Of a stretch of DNA of 64,000 bases, positions 25,230-33,697 are shown one piece after another. A program made the position numbers and the translations under genes. The stretch spans positions 1-64,000 of the forward strand of contig CAZGNV010000017.1 in the NCBI GenBank assembly GCA_964527835.1, written 5' to 3'. The notes beneath the pieces are model-generated. The model ran no database searches, was not told the origin of the DNA, and saw nothing but the letters and a program-made list of their open reading frames with translations. The stretch's first letter is position 1; the number at the start of each line of letters is the position of its first letter. The DNA comes from JAFDCJ01 sp964527835. Its GTDB lineage: Bacteria; Desulfobacterota; Desulfobacteria; Desulfobacterales; JAFDCJ01.

Positions 25230-26141
25230 TCACAACTCCAGCAGCCGGGCCGCGTTGCCGTACATGTACTTTTCCATCACTTCGCCGGACAGGGGAAACT
25301 GCAGCGACAGTTCCACGGACTCCTTCAAAGGGCCGAAGGGATAGGCCGAGGCGAAGATGAATTGGTCCGGCAGCTGGCTGATGGCCTCCACGTAAAGTTT
25401 GCCCCCCGGAAAAAAGCAGTAGATGTCCGGGGAAAGGTAAAAATTGGGATGTTTGACGCCCAGGGCGATGGCATCCAGCACCCGGGGATAGCCCCCGTGG
25501 GCCAGGACGAGTTTCAATTCCGGGAAATCCTGCATCACCCGGTCCAGGGGCGGCCAGTCGTTGGCCCCGATGTCATGGCCGGCATAAATGCCGCTCATGT
25601 ACATGAGCAGCTTGTCCTGCTTGACCATGGTCTCGTATATGGGATAAAGTCGGCGGTCATCGGCTTTCAGCGGCTGTCCGTCCTCGGTGGTGGAATACCC
25701 GATTTCCAGCACCGCCCCGGCCAGGCCGTGCTCTCCGATGGCGCGCTCGATGGCGGCCACGGCCCTTTCAGCCGGCTGCTCCACGTCGATGCCGTGCAGC
25801 CCCGTGGCCCGGCTGTCAAACCGGCGGCCCAGCTCGACCAGCATCTCGTCGGTCACGTCGATTTTATCGGTTCCCGACAGCTGCAACACGGCCTTGGGCG
25901 GATTGGCGATGTTGCGCCCCGGCACCACGATCACATCCACCCCGGCCTCGTCCATCTCCTTGAACAGCAGGTCCAGGCCCTCCTCCGCCCCCACCTCGAA
26001 CATGGACGGGCTGGTGGCCTGGGCCGGTGCACACACGAACTTGTTTTTCCACTGCAGCCGGCCCAGCTTGATGTCAAACAGCACCTTCTGGGCCGCCACG
26101 GGGGGGCGGCAGCGAAAATCAATAATTTTGGATAGGCTCAT
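25230..26141 (-). CDS. Amidohydrolase_2-fold protein lacking the HxH metal motif (paralogue)
   Basis: A 303-residue paralogue of the downstream protein. The N-terminus MSLSKIIDFRCRPP has Arg-Cys-Arg where the metal-binding HxH is expected. LVLAHGGYPRVLDAIALGV retains the loop with one His, and FASAYPFGPLKESVE has Ala for the usual Asp. The ATG at 26141 has AAGGAGA upstream. Thiolase lies 40 bases upstream and the sister gene 64 bases downstream, so they are expressed together. The two could form a heteromer. The fold is confident; activity is not. Confidence 0.8.
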   Translation of the reverse strand: MSLSKIIDFRCRPPVAAQKVLFDIKLGRLQWKNKFVCAPAQATSPSMFEVGAEEGLDLLFKEMDEAGVDVIVVPGRNIANPPKAVLQLSGTDKIDVTDEMLVELGRRFDSRATGLHGIDVEQPAERAVAAIERAIGEHGLAGAVLEIGYSTTEDGQPLKADDRRLYPIYETMVKQDKLLMYMSGIYAGHDIGANDWPPLDRVMQDFPELKLVLAHGGYPRVLDAIALGVKHPNFYLSPDIYCFFPGGKLYVEAISQLPDQFIFASAYPFGPLKESVELSLQFPLSGEVMEKYMYGNAARLLEL

Positions 26142-26181
26142 TAATTGAAATCTCCTTCCCATTTTCTGGGACTTGGAAGCT

Positions 26182-27441
26182 TCAGGGGCCTACGCGCTCT
26201 AGGATATGAACGCACATGGCCGCCTCTTCGAAGCCCAGGTTGCCGCCGCCGTTTTCCGCCAGGGCCAGGCGGCAGCCCTCCACCTGGCGCTTGCCGGCCT
26301 CATGCCTCAGCTGGGTGACCAGTTCGAACACCTGGCCCAGGCCCGAGGCCCCCACGGGGTGGCCGCGGGACTCCAGGCCGCCCGAGGTGTTGATGGGCAG
26401 TTTGCCGCCCAGTCGGGTAGCGCCGGATTCGGCAAAAGCGCCGCCCTCCCCCGGTGGGCAAAACCCCAGGGATTCGCACTGGTGCAGCTCACCGAAGGCC
26501 GTGGCGTCATGCACCTCGGCCACGTCGATGTCTTCGGGTCCCACCCCGGCGATCTCGTAAGCCCGGCGAGAAAGCCGGGCGCCGATGTCCCGCGCCTCTT
26601 CTTCGATGGTCCGATCGGAACCCGAGCCCAGCACCGATGCCCGGATTTTGACCGGTCGCGGAGCATTCAATTTTCTCAGGTACTCCCCGGAACAGACGAC
26701 GGCACAGGCAGCGCCATCGCCCACCGGGGCGCACATGGGCACGGTCAGCGGATAGATCACCGGCCGACCGGCCAGCACTTCTTCCACGCTCATGTCTTTC
26801 TGGTACTGGGCATAAGGGTTCATGGTGCTGTGGAAGTGGTTCTTGCTGGCGATGACGGCCAGCTGCCGCTGGGTCGTGCCGTAAGTGGCCATGTGCCAGC
26901 GGCACCAGCCCGCGTAAACATCCATGAAGGCGCTGCGGCTTTTGCCGGCGTCATCGGCCTGGTCCTGGTCGGCAGGAATTTCCAGGGTCAGTCCGTCAAG
27001 CACCTTGCGCCAGGCAGCAAAATGGCCCTTGATGTCGGACACGTCCACCCCGGCCCAGTAGGCCCGGAAGGTTTTTTCCCGGTCCTCGCTGTAAAGCTTT
27101 TCCACCCCGGCGGCCAGCACGCAGTCATAAAGGCCCGCGGCCACCCCCATCCAGGCGCCGTGCAGGGCTGTGGAGCCCCCGGCACAGGCATTTTCCACGT
27201 TGACGATGGGAATCTCTTGAATGCCCAGGGGCCTTAAAGCCACCTGCCCCTTGATGCAGTGCTGCTCGGTGAAATAACCCCACATGGAGTTGGAAAACCA
27301 GGCGGCCTGCAGATCACTGGCTTTCAGCCCCGCATCCTCCAGGGCGGCTCGCACGGCTTCAGCCGTGAGATCTTTTTCGGTTTTGTCCAGGTGCTTGGCA
27401 AAACGCGTCATGCCGGCACCGATGATGTAAACGTCTCGCAT
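26182..27441 (-). CDS. Thiolase family protein, SCPx/lipid-transfer type
   Basis: A 419-residue thiolase-fold protein. The nucleophile is Cys in VENACAGGSTALHGAW, and GGLESRGHPVGASGLGQVFEL (in part) supplies the His. The second active-site cysteine region of classical thiolases is replaced by ALAENGGGNLG, as in SCPx-type thiolases. Such enzymes cleave branched or steroid-like 3-ketoacyl-CoAs. A separate SCP2 protein is encoded at 32004-32405 in the same run, echoing the fused eukaryotic SCPx. The amidohydrolase-fold genes follow. The hairpin repeat at 27469-27638 separates it from the upstream ligase. Confidence 0.87.
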   Translation of the reverse strand: MRDVYIIGAGMTRFAKHLDKTEKDLTAEAVRAALEDAGLKASDLQAAWFSNSMWGYFTEQHCIKGQVALRPLGIQEIPIVNVENACAGGSTALHGAWMGVAAGLYDCVLAAGVEKLYSEDREKTFRAYWAGVDVSDIKGHFAAWRKVLDGLTLEIPADQDQADDAGKSRSAFMDVYAGWCRWHMATYGTTQRQLAVIASKNHFHSTMNPYAQYQKDMSVEEVLAGRPVIYPLTVPMCAPVGDGAACAVVCSGEYLRKLNAPRPVKIRASVLGSGSDRTIEEEARDIGARLSRRAYEIAGVGPEDIDVAEVHDATAFGELHQCESLGFCPPGEGGAFAESGATRLGGKLPINTSGGLESRGHPVGASGLGQVFELVTQLRHEAGKRQVEGCRLALAENGGGNLGFEEAAMCVHILERVGP

Positions 27442-27468
27442 GGCGTCTATTCCTTGATTTTGGCAGTC

Positions 27469-27638
27469 TTAAAAACCATATTTGTTCGCTTCATGAGCAT
27501 TTTGGGGATTGCCGGTTCCCTTCGCTAAAATCCAAAAACTCGGGCCAATGCCTTCAAACAGTTTGGATTTCTTAACGCTCAGGGTCCCGTCAATCTTGAT
27601 CCCAAAATGCTCAACGTCGCTCACAAAATATTTTTAAG
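27469..27638 (-). repeat. GCGTTAA-core hairpin element, copy with GAGCATTTTGGG arms
   Basis: On the minus strand the core (27578-27523) is GCGTTAAGAAATCCAAA ... loop with CTGTTTGAAGGCATTGGCCC ... TTTGGATTTTAGCG. The flanking arms TTGAGCATTTTGGG and CCCCAAAATGCTCA pair with one another. They are unrelated to the arms of the 39.6 and 58.3 kb copies. It lies between the ligase and thiolase genes inside an apparent operon. Confidence 0.75.
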
Positions 27639-27645
27639 GTCTGAC

Positions 27646-29004
27646 TTACTTTTGCTCGTATGTTTTTTCGAACACCTGGCCCTTGTAGTGGCTGCGCTCG
27701 AGGCTGCCCGGTTCGGCCCACAAAATCTTAGGAGCGATCTTCAGACGTTTGCTCATGGCCTCCACGATTTCTTTTTCCAGGGCCTCCAGTTCGGCGCTGG
27801 CCACACCTTCGGCGTGCTCCACCCGGATCTTGAGGGGCGGCACCACCCGCGGCGGCTTTTCATCCAGCACGATGCGCAGCTCCCCGGTCACCCGGGGCAC
27901 GAACTCGTTGACCACGCCCTTGATATGACTCGGGTAAACCATGACGCCCTTGACCTTGAGCATGTCGTCGGCCCGGCCCACCACCTTGTAGCGGAAACCG
28001 GTGCGCCCGCAGGGACACGGTTCGGTGAACACCTGGTGGATGTCGCCCATGCTCTGGCGCATCCACACAAAGCCGTCACCCGCCAGCATGGTGAACACCG
28101 CCTCGCCCTTGGCCCCGTCTTCCATGGCAATGGGCGCCTTGGTCTCCGGGTCCACCAGCTCGTAGTAGACCAGGTCATCGGCCACCCAGTGCATACCCTG
28201 GTACTCCTCGTGATCGCAGGAAAAACCAAAACCCGCCCCGGCATCGAAGATGCGGCAGCCGTAGGCGCTTTCCAGTTTCTGCTTGACAGCCGGAATGCCG
28301 GCGCCCGGCTCACCGCCCAGCACCAGGGCCTTGAAGCCCAGCTCGCCGACTTCCTGCTTGATGACCTTCGGGGCCTGTTCGATGAGGTATTCGGCCAGCG
28401 ATGGCGTGCCCACGTAAAAGGTGCCCCGGAAGAGTTTTTGCATCAGCAGGATGCGCTCGCTCTTGGCCTCGGCTCCCACGGGAATGGCCATGCAGCCCAG
28501 CTTCTGCAGTCCGATCATCAGCGTCACGCCGGCAATCACCATGGATAGCGCAAAGCAAAACAGCATGCGGTCATTGGAGCGCAGCCCGGCCCGCCAGGCA
28601 CCGCGCACCATGGCCTCGCCCCACAGCTCGTTGATGTCGAAGTTGGTCAGCGGATAGGGCGTCGGCGTGCCGGTCGTGCCGGTGGTGGTGGCCATGTAGT
28701 CCAGCTCGTCCACGGTGACGGGCATAATCTGGTCCAGCACCTTTAGAAAGTCGCCCTTGTACTCCTGCACCAGGGCCAGCAGCGACTGCTTGTTGAAAAG
28801 GCCGATCTTGTCCTTGAATTCATCGAAGCCGGAAAGCTTTTCCGGATCCAGCCCGGCATCCTCGATGATGCGGGTGTAAAACGGTGCGTTGGCCTTGAGG
28901 CGCGCCAGCATTTTCTTGAGTTTTTCCAGCTGGATCTTTTCCATCTCGGGAGTATTGAGCAACGGCTCCATCTCCATGTTCCAGTAAGGTCTGTCATTAT
29001 TCAT
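27646..29004 (-). CDS. Phenylacetate-CoA ligase-like acyl-CoA synthetase
   Basis: A 452-residue AMP-forming ligase of the PaaK type. TTTGTTGTPTPYPLT near residue 105-120 is the phosphate-binding loop. GEPGAGIP, PCPCGRTGFRYKVVGRADDM (in part) and KVKGVMVYPSHI mark the C-terminal hinge and the cysteine-bearing loop common in this family. It activates an aryl or other carboxylic acid to the CoA thioester. It sits downstream of the DUF2148 genes and upstream of the thiolase. It may start the pathway imported by the TRAP system; the acid cannot be named. Confidence 0.88.
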   Translation of the reverse strand: MNNDRPYWNMEMEPLLNTPEMEKIQLEKLKKMLARLKANAPFYTRIIEDAGLDPEKLSGFDEFKDKIGLFNKQSLLALVQEYKGDFLKVLDQIMPVTVDELDYMATTTGTTGTPTPYPLTNFDINELWGEAMVRGAWRAGLRSNDRMLFCFALSMVIAGVTLMIGLQKLGCMAIPVGAEAKSERILLMQKLFRGTFYVGTPSLAEYLIEQAPKVIKQEVGELGFKALVLGGEPGAGIPAVKQKLESAYGCRIFDAGAGFGFSCDHEEYQGMHWVADDLVYYELVDPETKAPIAMEDGAKGEAVFTMLAGDGFVWMRQSMGDIHQVFTEPCPCGRTGFRYKVVGRADDMLKVKGVMVYPSHIKGVVNEFVPRVTGELRIVLDEKPPRVVPPLKIRVEHAEGVASAELEALEKEIVEAMSKRLKIAPKILWAEPGSLERSHYKGQVFEKTYEQK

Positions 29005-29059
29005 TTTTCTTGCTCCTTATCCTTCCAGATAAAGGTTTTGAACTGAGTTATCAGCCGGG

Positions 29060-29899
29060 TCAGCTTTCGTCCTTTGAATCCTCTTCGTCGTCCAGTACCC
29101 CGGCCAGCTTCATGATCTTTTCGTACACCTCTGCCTGGCCGTCGGCTTCCATCTGCACAAAGCTTTCATCCTGCTCCACTTTCATAAAAGACGGGTCTTC
29201 CCACCAGCGGGTCTTGGTTTTCATGATCGGCTTGCCCGTGCCGGAAAAAGCCATGAACAGGTTCGGCGCACCGGCCATCTGGGTCATCATGCGCTGATCG
29301 TACTGGAGAATTTTGGTCCAGGGCATGCGGTCGAACCAGCGGTACTGTCCCACGGGGCCGATGGGCAACCCCAGGATAAAGGAACAGCCCTCCAGGCGGT
29401 TTAAAAACAGCGACACCGCCCCGACGCTGAACAGGATACGCGCTTCGGCCTTGTTCTGGGCCGCACAGGCGCAGGCGTAGTCGCAGGCAATGCCGAAATC
29501 GATTACTTTCCACAAGCAGGTCGGGCCGTAGGCTCCGATGCCCACGCCCTTGTTGCGGCTGACGTACTTGAGATACTCGCCGCAGGTGGGAAAGCCGCAG
29601 CCGCCGCAATTCCACATGGGCGGCTTGGTCAGGTCGGCTCCCAGCAGCAGCACCGGCGGCAGAATGCCCTCGTTTTTATAGGTGCGAAAAGCCGAGGCGT
29701 CGTGCAGTTGAAAGGCCGAGGTCTTGCCAAGGGTTTCCAGCACCTGGATCATGGGCTCCAGGTCTTCGCCGGTGATAATCTCCATGCGCAGCCCCAGTTT
29801 GCTGGTCAACGTGGGGGCCTTGGCGGCCGCCGCCGCACAGGCCTTGGCCACTTCCAGCATATGCTCATTGGCCGCTTCAAATCCATCGTATACAGCCAT
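29060..29899 (-). CDS. DUF2148 ferredoxin-domain protein A
   Basis: A 279-residue member of DUF2148 (ferredoxin-domain-containing). The cysteine cluster WNCGGCGFPTCGEYLKYV likely binds an iron-sulfur centre. GPTCLWKVIDFGIACDYACAC follows (in part), then AEARILFSVGAV, matching the family's GIA...NR..SVG pattern. It starts three bases after the stop of a second DUF2148 gene, so the two are translationally linked and may form a heterodimer. DUF2148 has no established function. The acyl-CoA dehydrogenase and ligase neighbours suggest a redox role in the pathway. Confidence 0.82.
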   Translation of the reverse strand: MAVYDGFEAANEHMLEVAKACAAAAAKAPTLTSKLGLRMEIITGEDLEPMIQVLETLGKTSAFQLHDASAFRTYKNEGILPPVLLLGADLTKPPMWNCGGCGFPTCGEYLKYVSRNKGVGIGAYGPTCLWKVIDFGIACDYACACAAQNKAEARILFSVGAVSLFLNRLEGCSFILGLPIGPVGQYRWFDRMPWTKILQYDQRMMTQMAGAPNLFMAFSGTGKPIMKTKTRWWEDPSFMKVEQDESFVQMEADGQAEVYEKIMKLAGVLDDEEDSKDES

Positions 29900-29902
29900 G
29901 GT

Positions 29903-30685
29903 TTATTCCTCCTTGTCTTTTTTGGCTCCGGCCCCTTTAGTGGGATCGAAGACCATGTATGGGTGGTTGGGTATCTGGCGAGTAATGGTGGCGATTTTGC
30001 GCAGGGAATCCACCAGGGTGGTCATGTTGGTCAGATGGTACTCCGGCGGAATGTCGGCATAGGGGTTTTTGGCCGCCACGGCCAGCAGGATTCCCACCAC
30101 CACCTCGGATTTCATGCAAAAGTCCAGATTGCGCCCGGCCAGCCCCACGGAATAGCAGGGCTTGGCATCCACGAAATTGTTGGCGGCCAGCCACAGGGCC
30201 GACCCCACCGCGTAGCCGAGATCATGGGCCCGCAGCATGCACAGCGGCCCCTTGATGGCGGTTTCGCGGCGCCGGTCGGTGGCGTCAATAAGCCCGTTGA
30301 AATTGGGCAGGCGCTCGTAAACAAACGAACAGTCCGGCTCCCCGCCGCACAGACCGCAGGAGGCATCCATGGGGGTGGCATGGGCCCGAAAGTTTCCCAG
30401 AAATACGATGGCATCGGTTTCGCGCACCATTGCGGCTTCGTATAAAAAGGGTTTTTTGAGCTTTTTGGGCTGCTCCTCGTGGGCCAGGCGCTCCATCTCC
30501 CGGGCGATTTTTTCCAGCTCCTTTTCGCCGTAAGCGATTTCAGCCTCAATGCCGTGCACTCCACCGGTAAAGGGTGCGGTCAGGGCCGCGTTGACCATGA
30601 GCCGGGCCACCATCAGAACATTGTCTTTTTTATTCTGATCCGATGGTGAATACAGCGGCCATTCATTTATATGTATGCGTGCCAT
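29903..30685 (-). CDS. DUF2148 ferredoxin-domain protein B
   Basis: A 260-residue DUF2148 protein, distinct from but related to the next gene. DASCGLCGGEPDCSFVYER holds the cysteine cluster (CxxCxxxxxC), and GPLCMLRAHDLGYAVGSAL followed by AKPCYSVGLAGRNLDFC resembles the family core. The N-terminus VLMVARLMVNAALTAPFTGG is the expected opening helix. It follows the acyl-CoA dehydrogenase by 44 bases. Together with protein A it probably forms an iron-sulfur redox partner. The family is uncharacterised, so this is inference. Confidence 0.8.
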   Translation of the reverse strand: MARIHINEWPLYSPSDQNKKDNVLMVARLMVNAALTAPFTGGVHGIEAEIAYGEKELEKIAREMERLAHEEQPKKLKKPFLYEAAMVRETDAIVFLGNFRAHATPMDASCGLCGGEPDCSFVYERLPNFNGLIDATDRRRETAIKGPLCMLRAHDLGYAVGSALWLAANNFVDAKPCYSVGLAGRNLDFCMKSEVVVGILLAVAAKNPYADIPPEYHLTNMTTLVDSLRKIATITRQIPNHPYMVFDPTKGAGAKKDKEE

Positions 30686-30729
30686 AAAATTTTATCCTCC
30701 TTATTTTATCACCGGCAGATGCCGGGTCG

Positions 30730-31983
30730 CTAAAAGTCGAGGGGACGCCGCGGATAGGTCTCCCCCAGGATGTGCCCTCCGTGCCGTGCCAGGGTCTCGT
30801 TGTTGCCGTCTTCAATCAGCGTCGCCCGGGCATCCCGGAACAGCTTCTCCAGTACATACTCTCTGGTCAGCCCATTTGCCCCCCAGATCTGGATGGCATC
30901 GTGGGTGTTCTTGAAAGCCATCTCCGTGCACTGGACCTTGGCCCACAGCGAGTACTCCACATGGGGCGGCGAGATGTTGAAATTCAGGTTCATGGCCGTG
31001 CGCGAGACTACCCTGCAGGTTTCCACCCGCCGGAAAAGATCGAAAATGCGCTGTTTCATGGAATAATGTTCGATCAGCGGTTTGCCTCCCTGGATGCGCT
31101 GTTTGGCGTAAGTGAGGCTTTCCTCCAGCGTTGCCCGGGCCAGGCCCGTGGACCATGAGGCCATGCACAGGTTGGCCGAAGCCAGAATCATGTCCAGCAT
31201 CGGCACGTAATACTCGGGTTCGGCAATCATCCAGTTTTTGGGGATGCGCACGTTGTCGAAGTAAAGCTCCCCCTGGTTGAGGTCACGCTGCCCGATTTTC
31301 TCCAGGGGTTTTCCCCGGGAAATCCCCGGCAGATCCAGGGGAACGATACAGATACCGTTGCCGGCAAAACCCTGGGATGGATCGATCTGACAGTGCAGCA
31401 AGGCATGGGTGGCCACGGTGCCGCCGGAGACCCAGGCCGACTTTTGCCCGTTGATGACCCATTGATCGCCCTCAGCGACAACTTGCAGGTTGCCCTGCAG
31501 GCTTTCAGAGGAAAAGTAGTCCTCGCCCACGGCAATCACATCAGAGCCGTGATCGGGTTCGGTGATGGCCCAGCAACCGCGGATGCTGCCGTCGCGGCAT
31601 TCGCAAAAGGGTTTGACAAAAGTATCCACCAATTCATCATCAGCCGTCATGCACGCGCAGTAAGCCGGAAAACAGGCCACGGCCAAATGAACTGAAAGAC
31701 CAAAACTGGCCCAGCCGAATTCTTCGAATACAAGATGGATCTGCAAGGGCGTCAACCCCTGGCCGCCGTAGTATTCCGGCAGCAGGATGGTATGGAAATC
31801 CAGCTCGTAGGCTTGTTTCAAAAAATCCCAGAGAGGGGATCCTTTGGCGATCACTTCCTCGGCGGTCATCCGGTCAAGCTCCAGGGAGATGGGGCGCATG
31901 ACCTTCTGGGCGAATTCGCGCGCGGCGGCACGGATGGCCTTGTCCTCTTTGGTAAGCTCCATGTTGAGGTCGAAGTAGTCCAT
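30730..31983 (-). CDS. Acyl-CoA dehydrogenase
   Basis: A 417-residue acyl-CoA dehydrogenase. GCWAITEPDHGSDVIAVGED is the flavin loop. VSGGTVATHALLHCQIDPSQ, KQRIQGGKPLIEHYSMKQRI and WGANGLTREYVLEKLFRDAR (in part) follow, and the expected catalytic glutamate region reads LIEDGNNETL rather than YEGT. It differs clearly from the two other dehydrogenases in this window and resembles those acting on cyclic or bulky CoA esters. The ATG at 31983 has GGGAGG upstream. It follows the SCP2 gene by 20 bases in the sigma-54 run. Confidence 0.9.
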   Translation of the reverse strand: MDYFDLNMELTKEDKAIRAAAREFAQKVMRPISLELDRMTAEEVIAKGSPLWDFLKQAYELDFHTILLPEYYGGQGLTPLQIHLVFEEFGWASFGLSVHLAVACFPAYCACMTADDELVDTFVKPFCECRDGSIRGCWAITEPDHGSDVIAVGEDYFSSESLQGNLQVVAEGDQWVINGQKSAWVSGGTVATHALLHCQIDPSQGFAGNGICIVPLDLPGISRGKPLEKIGQRDLNQGELYFDNVRIPKNWMIAEPEYYVPMLDMILASANLCMASWSTGLARATLEESLTYAKQRIQGGKPLIEHYSMKQRIFDLFRRVETCRVVSRTAMNLNFNISPPHVEYSLWAKVQCTEMAFKNTHDAIQIWGANGLTREYVLEKLFRDARATLIEDGNNETLARHGGHILGETYPRRPLDF

Positions 31984-32003
31984 CTTGGTTTCCCTCCCCG
32001 GTT

Positions 32004-32405
32004 CTACACGTCCATGGGCAGATCGTACTTCTTGCAATATTCCGGGTACATTTCCTGTCCGGGCTTGAGCAGGGGCAGGACCTGCAGCACCTTGTTGACC
32101 GGCCCCTTGGCCTTGATCTGGCGCATGGCCAGAGCCTTGGGGATGTTGACCTTTTTCAGCCAGTACTTGTGCACCGTGTCCCCGTTCATCTGCATGGTGA
32201 CCACCGGCACCTTGGCCTTGGCTTCGTCATCGAAAAGCGGCCCGTTTTCATCCACGAACATGACGATGTCCGGGTCTTTGACCACGAACAAAATGGTGAT
32301 GCCGCTTTTTTTCATCTTCTCACCAAACTCGGTTTCCTTGATCATCTTGGTCCATAAATCTCCAAAAAGCTCTTTTGCCATTTCCTGGTCCTTGAATACC
32401 GACAT
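32004..32405 (-). CDS. SCP2 sterol-carrier-domain protein
   Basis: A 133-residue SCP2-domain protein with DIVMFVDENGPLFDDEAKAK and PVVTMQMNGDTVHKYWLKKV typical of the lipid-binding beta sheet, ending in LLPLLKPGQEMYPEYCKKYD. SCP2 domains bind fatty acyl-CoAs or sterol-like ligands. It is the first gene after the -24/-12 promoter at 32473-32487 (leader of about 55 bases). It is followed by an acyl-CoA dehydrogenase. The SCPx-type thiolase further down supports a handling role for bulky acyl-CoA. Confidence 0.87.
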   Translation of the reverse strand: MSVFKDQEMAKELFGDLWTKMIKETEFGEKMKKSGITILFVVKDPDIVMFVDENGPLFDDEAKAKVPVVTMQMNGDTVHKYWLKKVNIPKALAMRQIKAKGPVNKVLQVLPLLKPGQEMYPEYCKKYDLPMDV

Positions 32406-32472
32406 GGGTGTCCTCCTTCTGTTTATTTTCTATGGTTATTAAAAATCGGCTTAAAGCTTCACTGCCTATTGA

Positions 32473-32487
32473 GCAAAAGGCGTGCCA
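32473..32487 (-). promoter_or_regulatory. Sigma-54 (-24/-12) promoter upstream of the SCP2 operon
   Basis: The minus strand reads TGGCACGCCTTTTGC, that is TGGCAC-N5-TTGC, the canonical GG...GC pattern. The implied transcription start is near 32461, about 55 bases before the SCP2 start. A palindrome lies about 90 bases upstream. Confidence 0.8.
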
Positions 32488-32566
32488 TTGCCGCAATTAT
32501 TTTTTTAGTCATGATTTTAAGGGGTTATTATATATTACGGATCCAGGAAATCAAGCCGCTGTCCGC

Positions 32567-32599
32567 ATTAAGACAAAAAATGTCTGCATTTAGACATTT
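32567..32599 (-). promoter_or_regulatory. Upstream activator site for the sigma-54 promoter at 32.48 kb
   Basis: AGACAAAAAATGTCT (32571-32585) is an inverted repeat, flanked by a further TTTAGACA (32590-32597). It matches AGACCAAAAGTGTCT at 40010-40024 at 13 of 15 positions. Its centre is about 92 bases upstream of the -24 element. It overlaps the 3' end of the TIGR04076-like gene. Confidence 0.65.
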
Positions 32600-33567
32600 C
32601 CCCAGGCTTGTTTTCTGACTTCCACCCGCATCAGGATCTCGCCGCAGGGTCCCAGGGGCAGGCCGGCACCGTAACAGTTCATGGGCAGGTCAAATATTTT
32701 GCTCGCAAATTTTTCTTCGTCGCCCTCGGCAGCGGCCATCCTTTCCAGCATCAACAGCACGCGCCACCAGGCTTTGTGCAGGGCCATAATGCAGACGCCC
32801 TTGCCATCCGCCGGGGGTCCAACAACGCCGATCGGGTCGATGAGAAACTCGTCGCCTTCCCGGTGTCCGGCAAGGCAGGCACTGGAGGCAATCACCCTAA
32901 TGACAATGCGATGGTCGCGAAATTTCTCAATGGCCTGCAGCCGTTTCACCCGCTCAGGGGAGGCCAGGAAAGCTTCGAGCTCTTGGGGGTCAAGCGGCAG
33001 TTGTTTCATGGACTCGCTGGGCGGCGGTCCTCCCGAAACCGGTGCATTCTGAATCGCCAGGCATCTGCCACGGGCCTTGCGGTTACGATAGAGCAGATAA
33101 CCGCTCATGGTCAGCATGAAGCGCGCAAACTCGATAAAAGGCATCTTCTCCACGGTCACCCGGAAAAAGTTTTTGCCAAGCCCCCCCATCTCCAGGCCGA
33201 TATCGGTGCAGGTCACATGCTTGAAGACCATGTCGTTGGGATCCTTGCCCTCCAGCAGCTTGTCGTAATAGGTATAGATGAGGGGGGAAATCTGGGAAAG
33301 CCCGTGAATGCATACAAAGGACGGACACTTGTGTTTGATGAGCAGCCCCAGGGCATTGAAGTAAAAGGGACGGCCTTCATTGTGGCAACCCGAACAGTGA
33401 TCAGAACATACAGGATCTGCTTTTATCCAGTACTTCATGGCCTCCAGGTTGAGCACGTCAAACAATCCCAGCTCGCCGGCCTTGTTATATTCTTCCTCGT
33501 TGTAGTCCCAGCGGTTCATGACGATCCGCTTCAGGATAGGTTTCATCAACCGGTCAATGAATCCCAT
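32590..33567 (-). CDS. TIGR04076-like cysteine-rich protein, two modules
   Basis: A 325-residue protein. The N-terminal half holds CSDHCSGCHNEG, then CPSFVCIHGLSQISPLIY, DPNDMVFKHVTCTDIGLE and FFRVTVEKMP. The C-terminal half (from about 230) has IRVIASSACLAGHREGDEFL, CIMALHKAWWRVLLM and FDLPMNCYGAG. Both halves follow the short TIGR04076 plan (CP.GH..GD.F ... C..AL ... C ... V.V.), so it looks like a duplicated version. The ATG at 33567 has AGGAGG upstream. Function unknown; the cysteines suggest metal or iron-sulfur binding. It is the last gene of the upstream run. Confidence 0.65.
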   Translation of the reverse strand: MGFIDRLMKPILKRIVMNRWDYNEEEYNKAGELGLFDVLNLEAMKYWIKADPVCSDHCSGCHNEGRPFYFNALGLLIKHKCPSFVCIHGLSQISPLIYTYYDKLLEGKDPNDMVFKHVTCTDIGLEMGGLGKNFFRVTVEKMPFIEFARFMLTMSGYLLYRNRKARGRCLAIQNAPVSGGPPPSESMKQLPLDPQELEAFLASPERVKRLQAIEKFRDHRIVIRVIASSACLAGHREGDEFLIDPIGVVGPPADGKGVCIMALHKAWWRVLLMLERMAAAEGDEEKFASKIFDLPMNCYGAGLPLGPCGEILMRVEVRKQAWGNV

Positions 33568-33629
33568 AAAACCTCCTTTATCAATTCCTTGCTCGAGCAA
33601 TCGCATCTTGTGGCGCCGATTGTAGAAAT

Positions 33630-33692
33630 TTTTATGTCCTCAATGAGTTTCTGCAGCAATTCCGTATTGACATCCATGGCGATGGCCTTAGC
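33630..33692 (-). pseudogene. Remnant of a short-chain dehydrogenase N-terminus
   Basis: The minus strand encodes AKAIAMDVNTELLQKLIEDI, which resembles AKVVATDVNTEMLKEAVEGI and AKVVATDVNTSLLQESAEAI from the two intact SDR genes at 35.1-37.8 kb. The rest of the gene is missing; the frame continues into unrelated sequence. It lies between the DUF1254 gene and the TIGR04076-like gene and suggests that a third SDR copy once stood here. Confidence 0.5.
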
Positions 33693-33697
33693 AAAAA

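Noticed and set aside
29880..29900. A fourth FCD operator at CGTATAC near the DUF2148 A start
   Set aside because: Only one half-site is present, inside the coding start, with no palindromic partner or TTGAC box at the proper distance.
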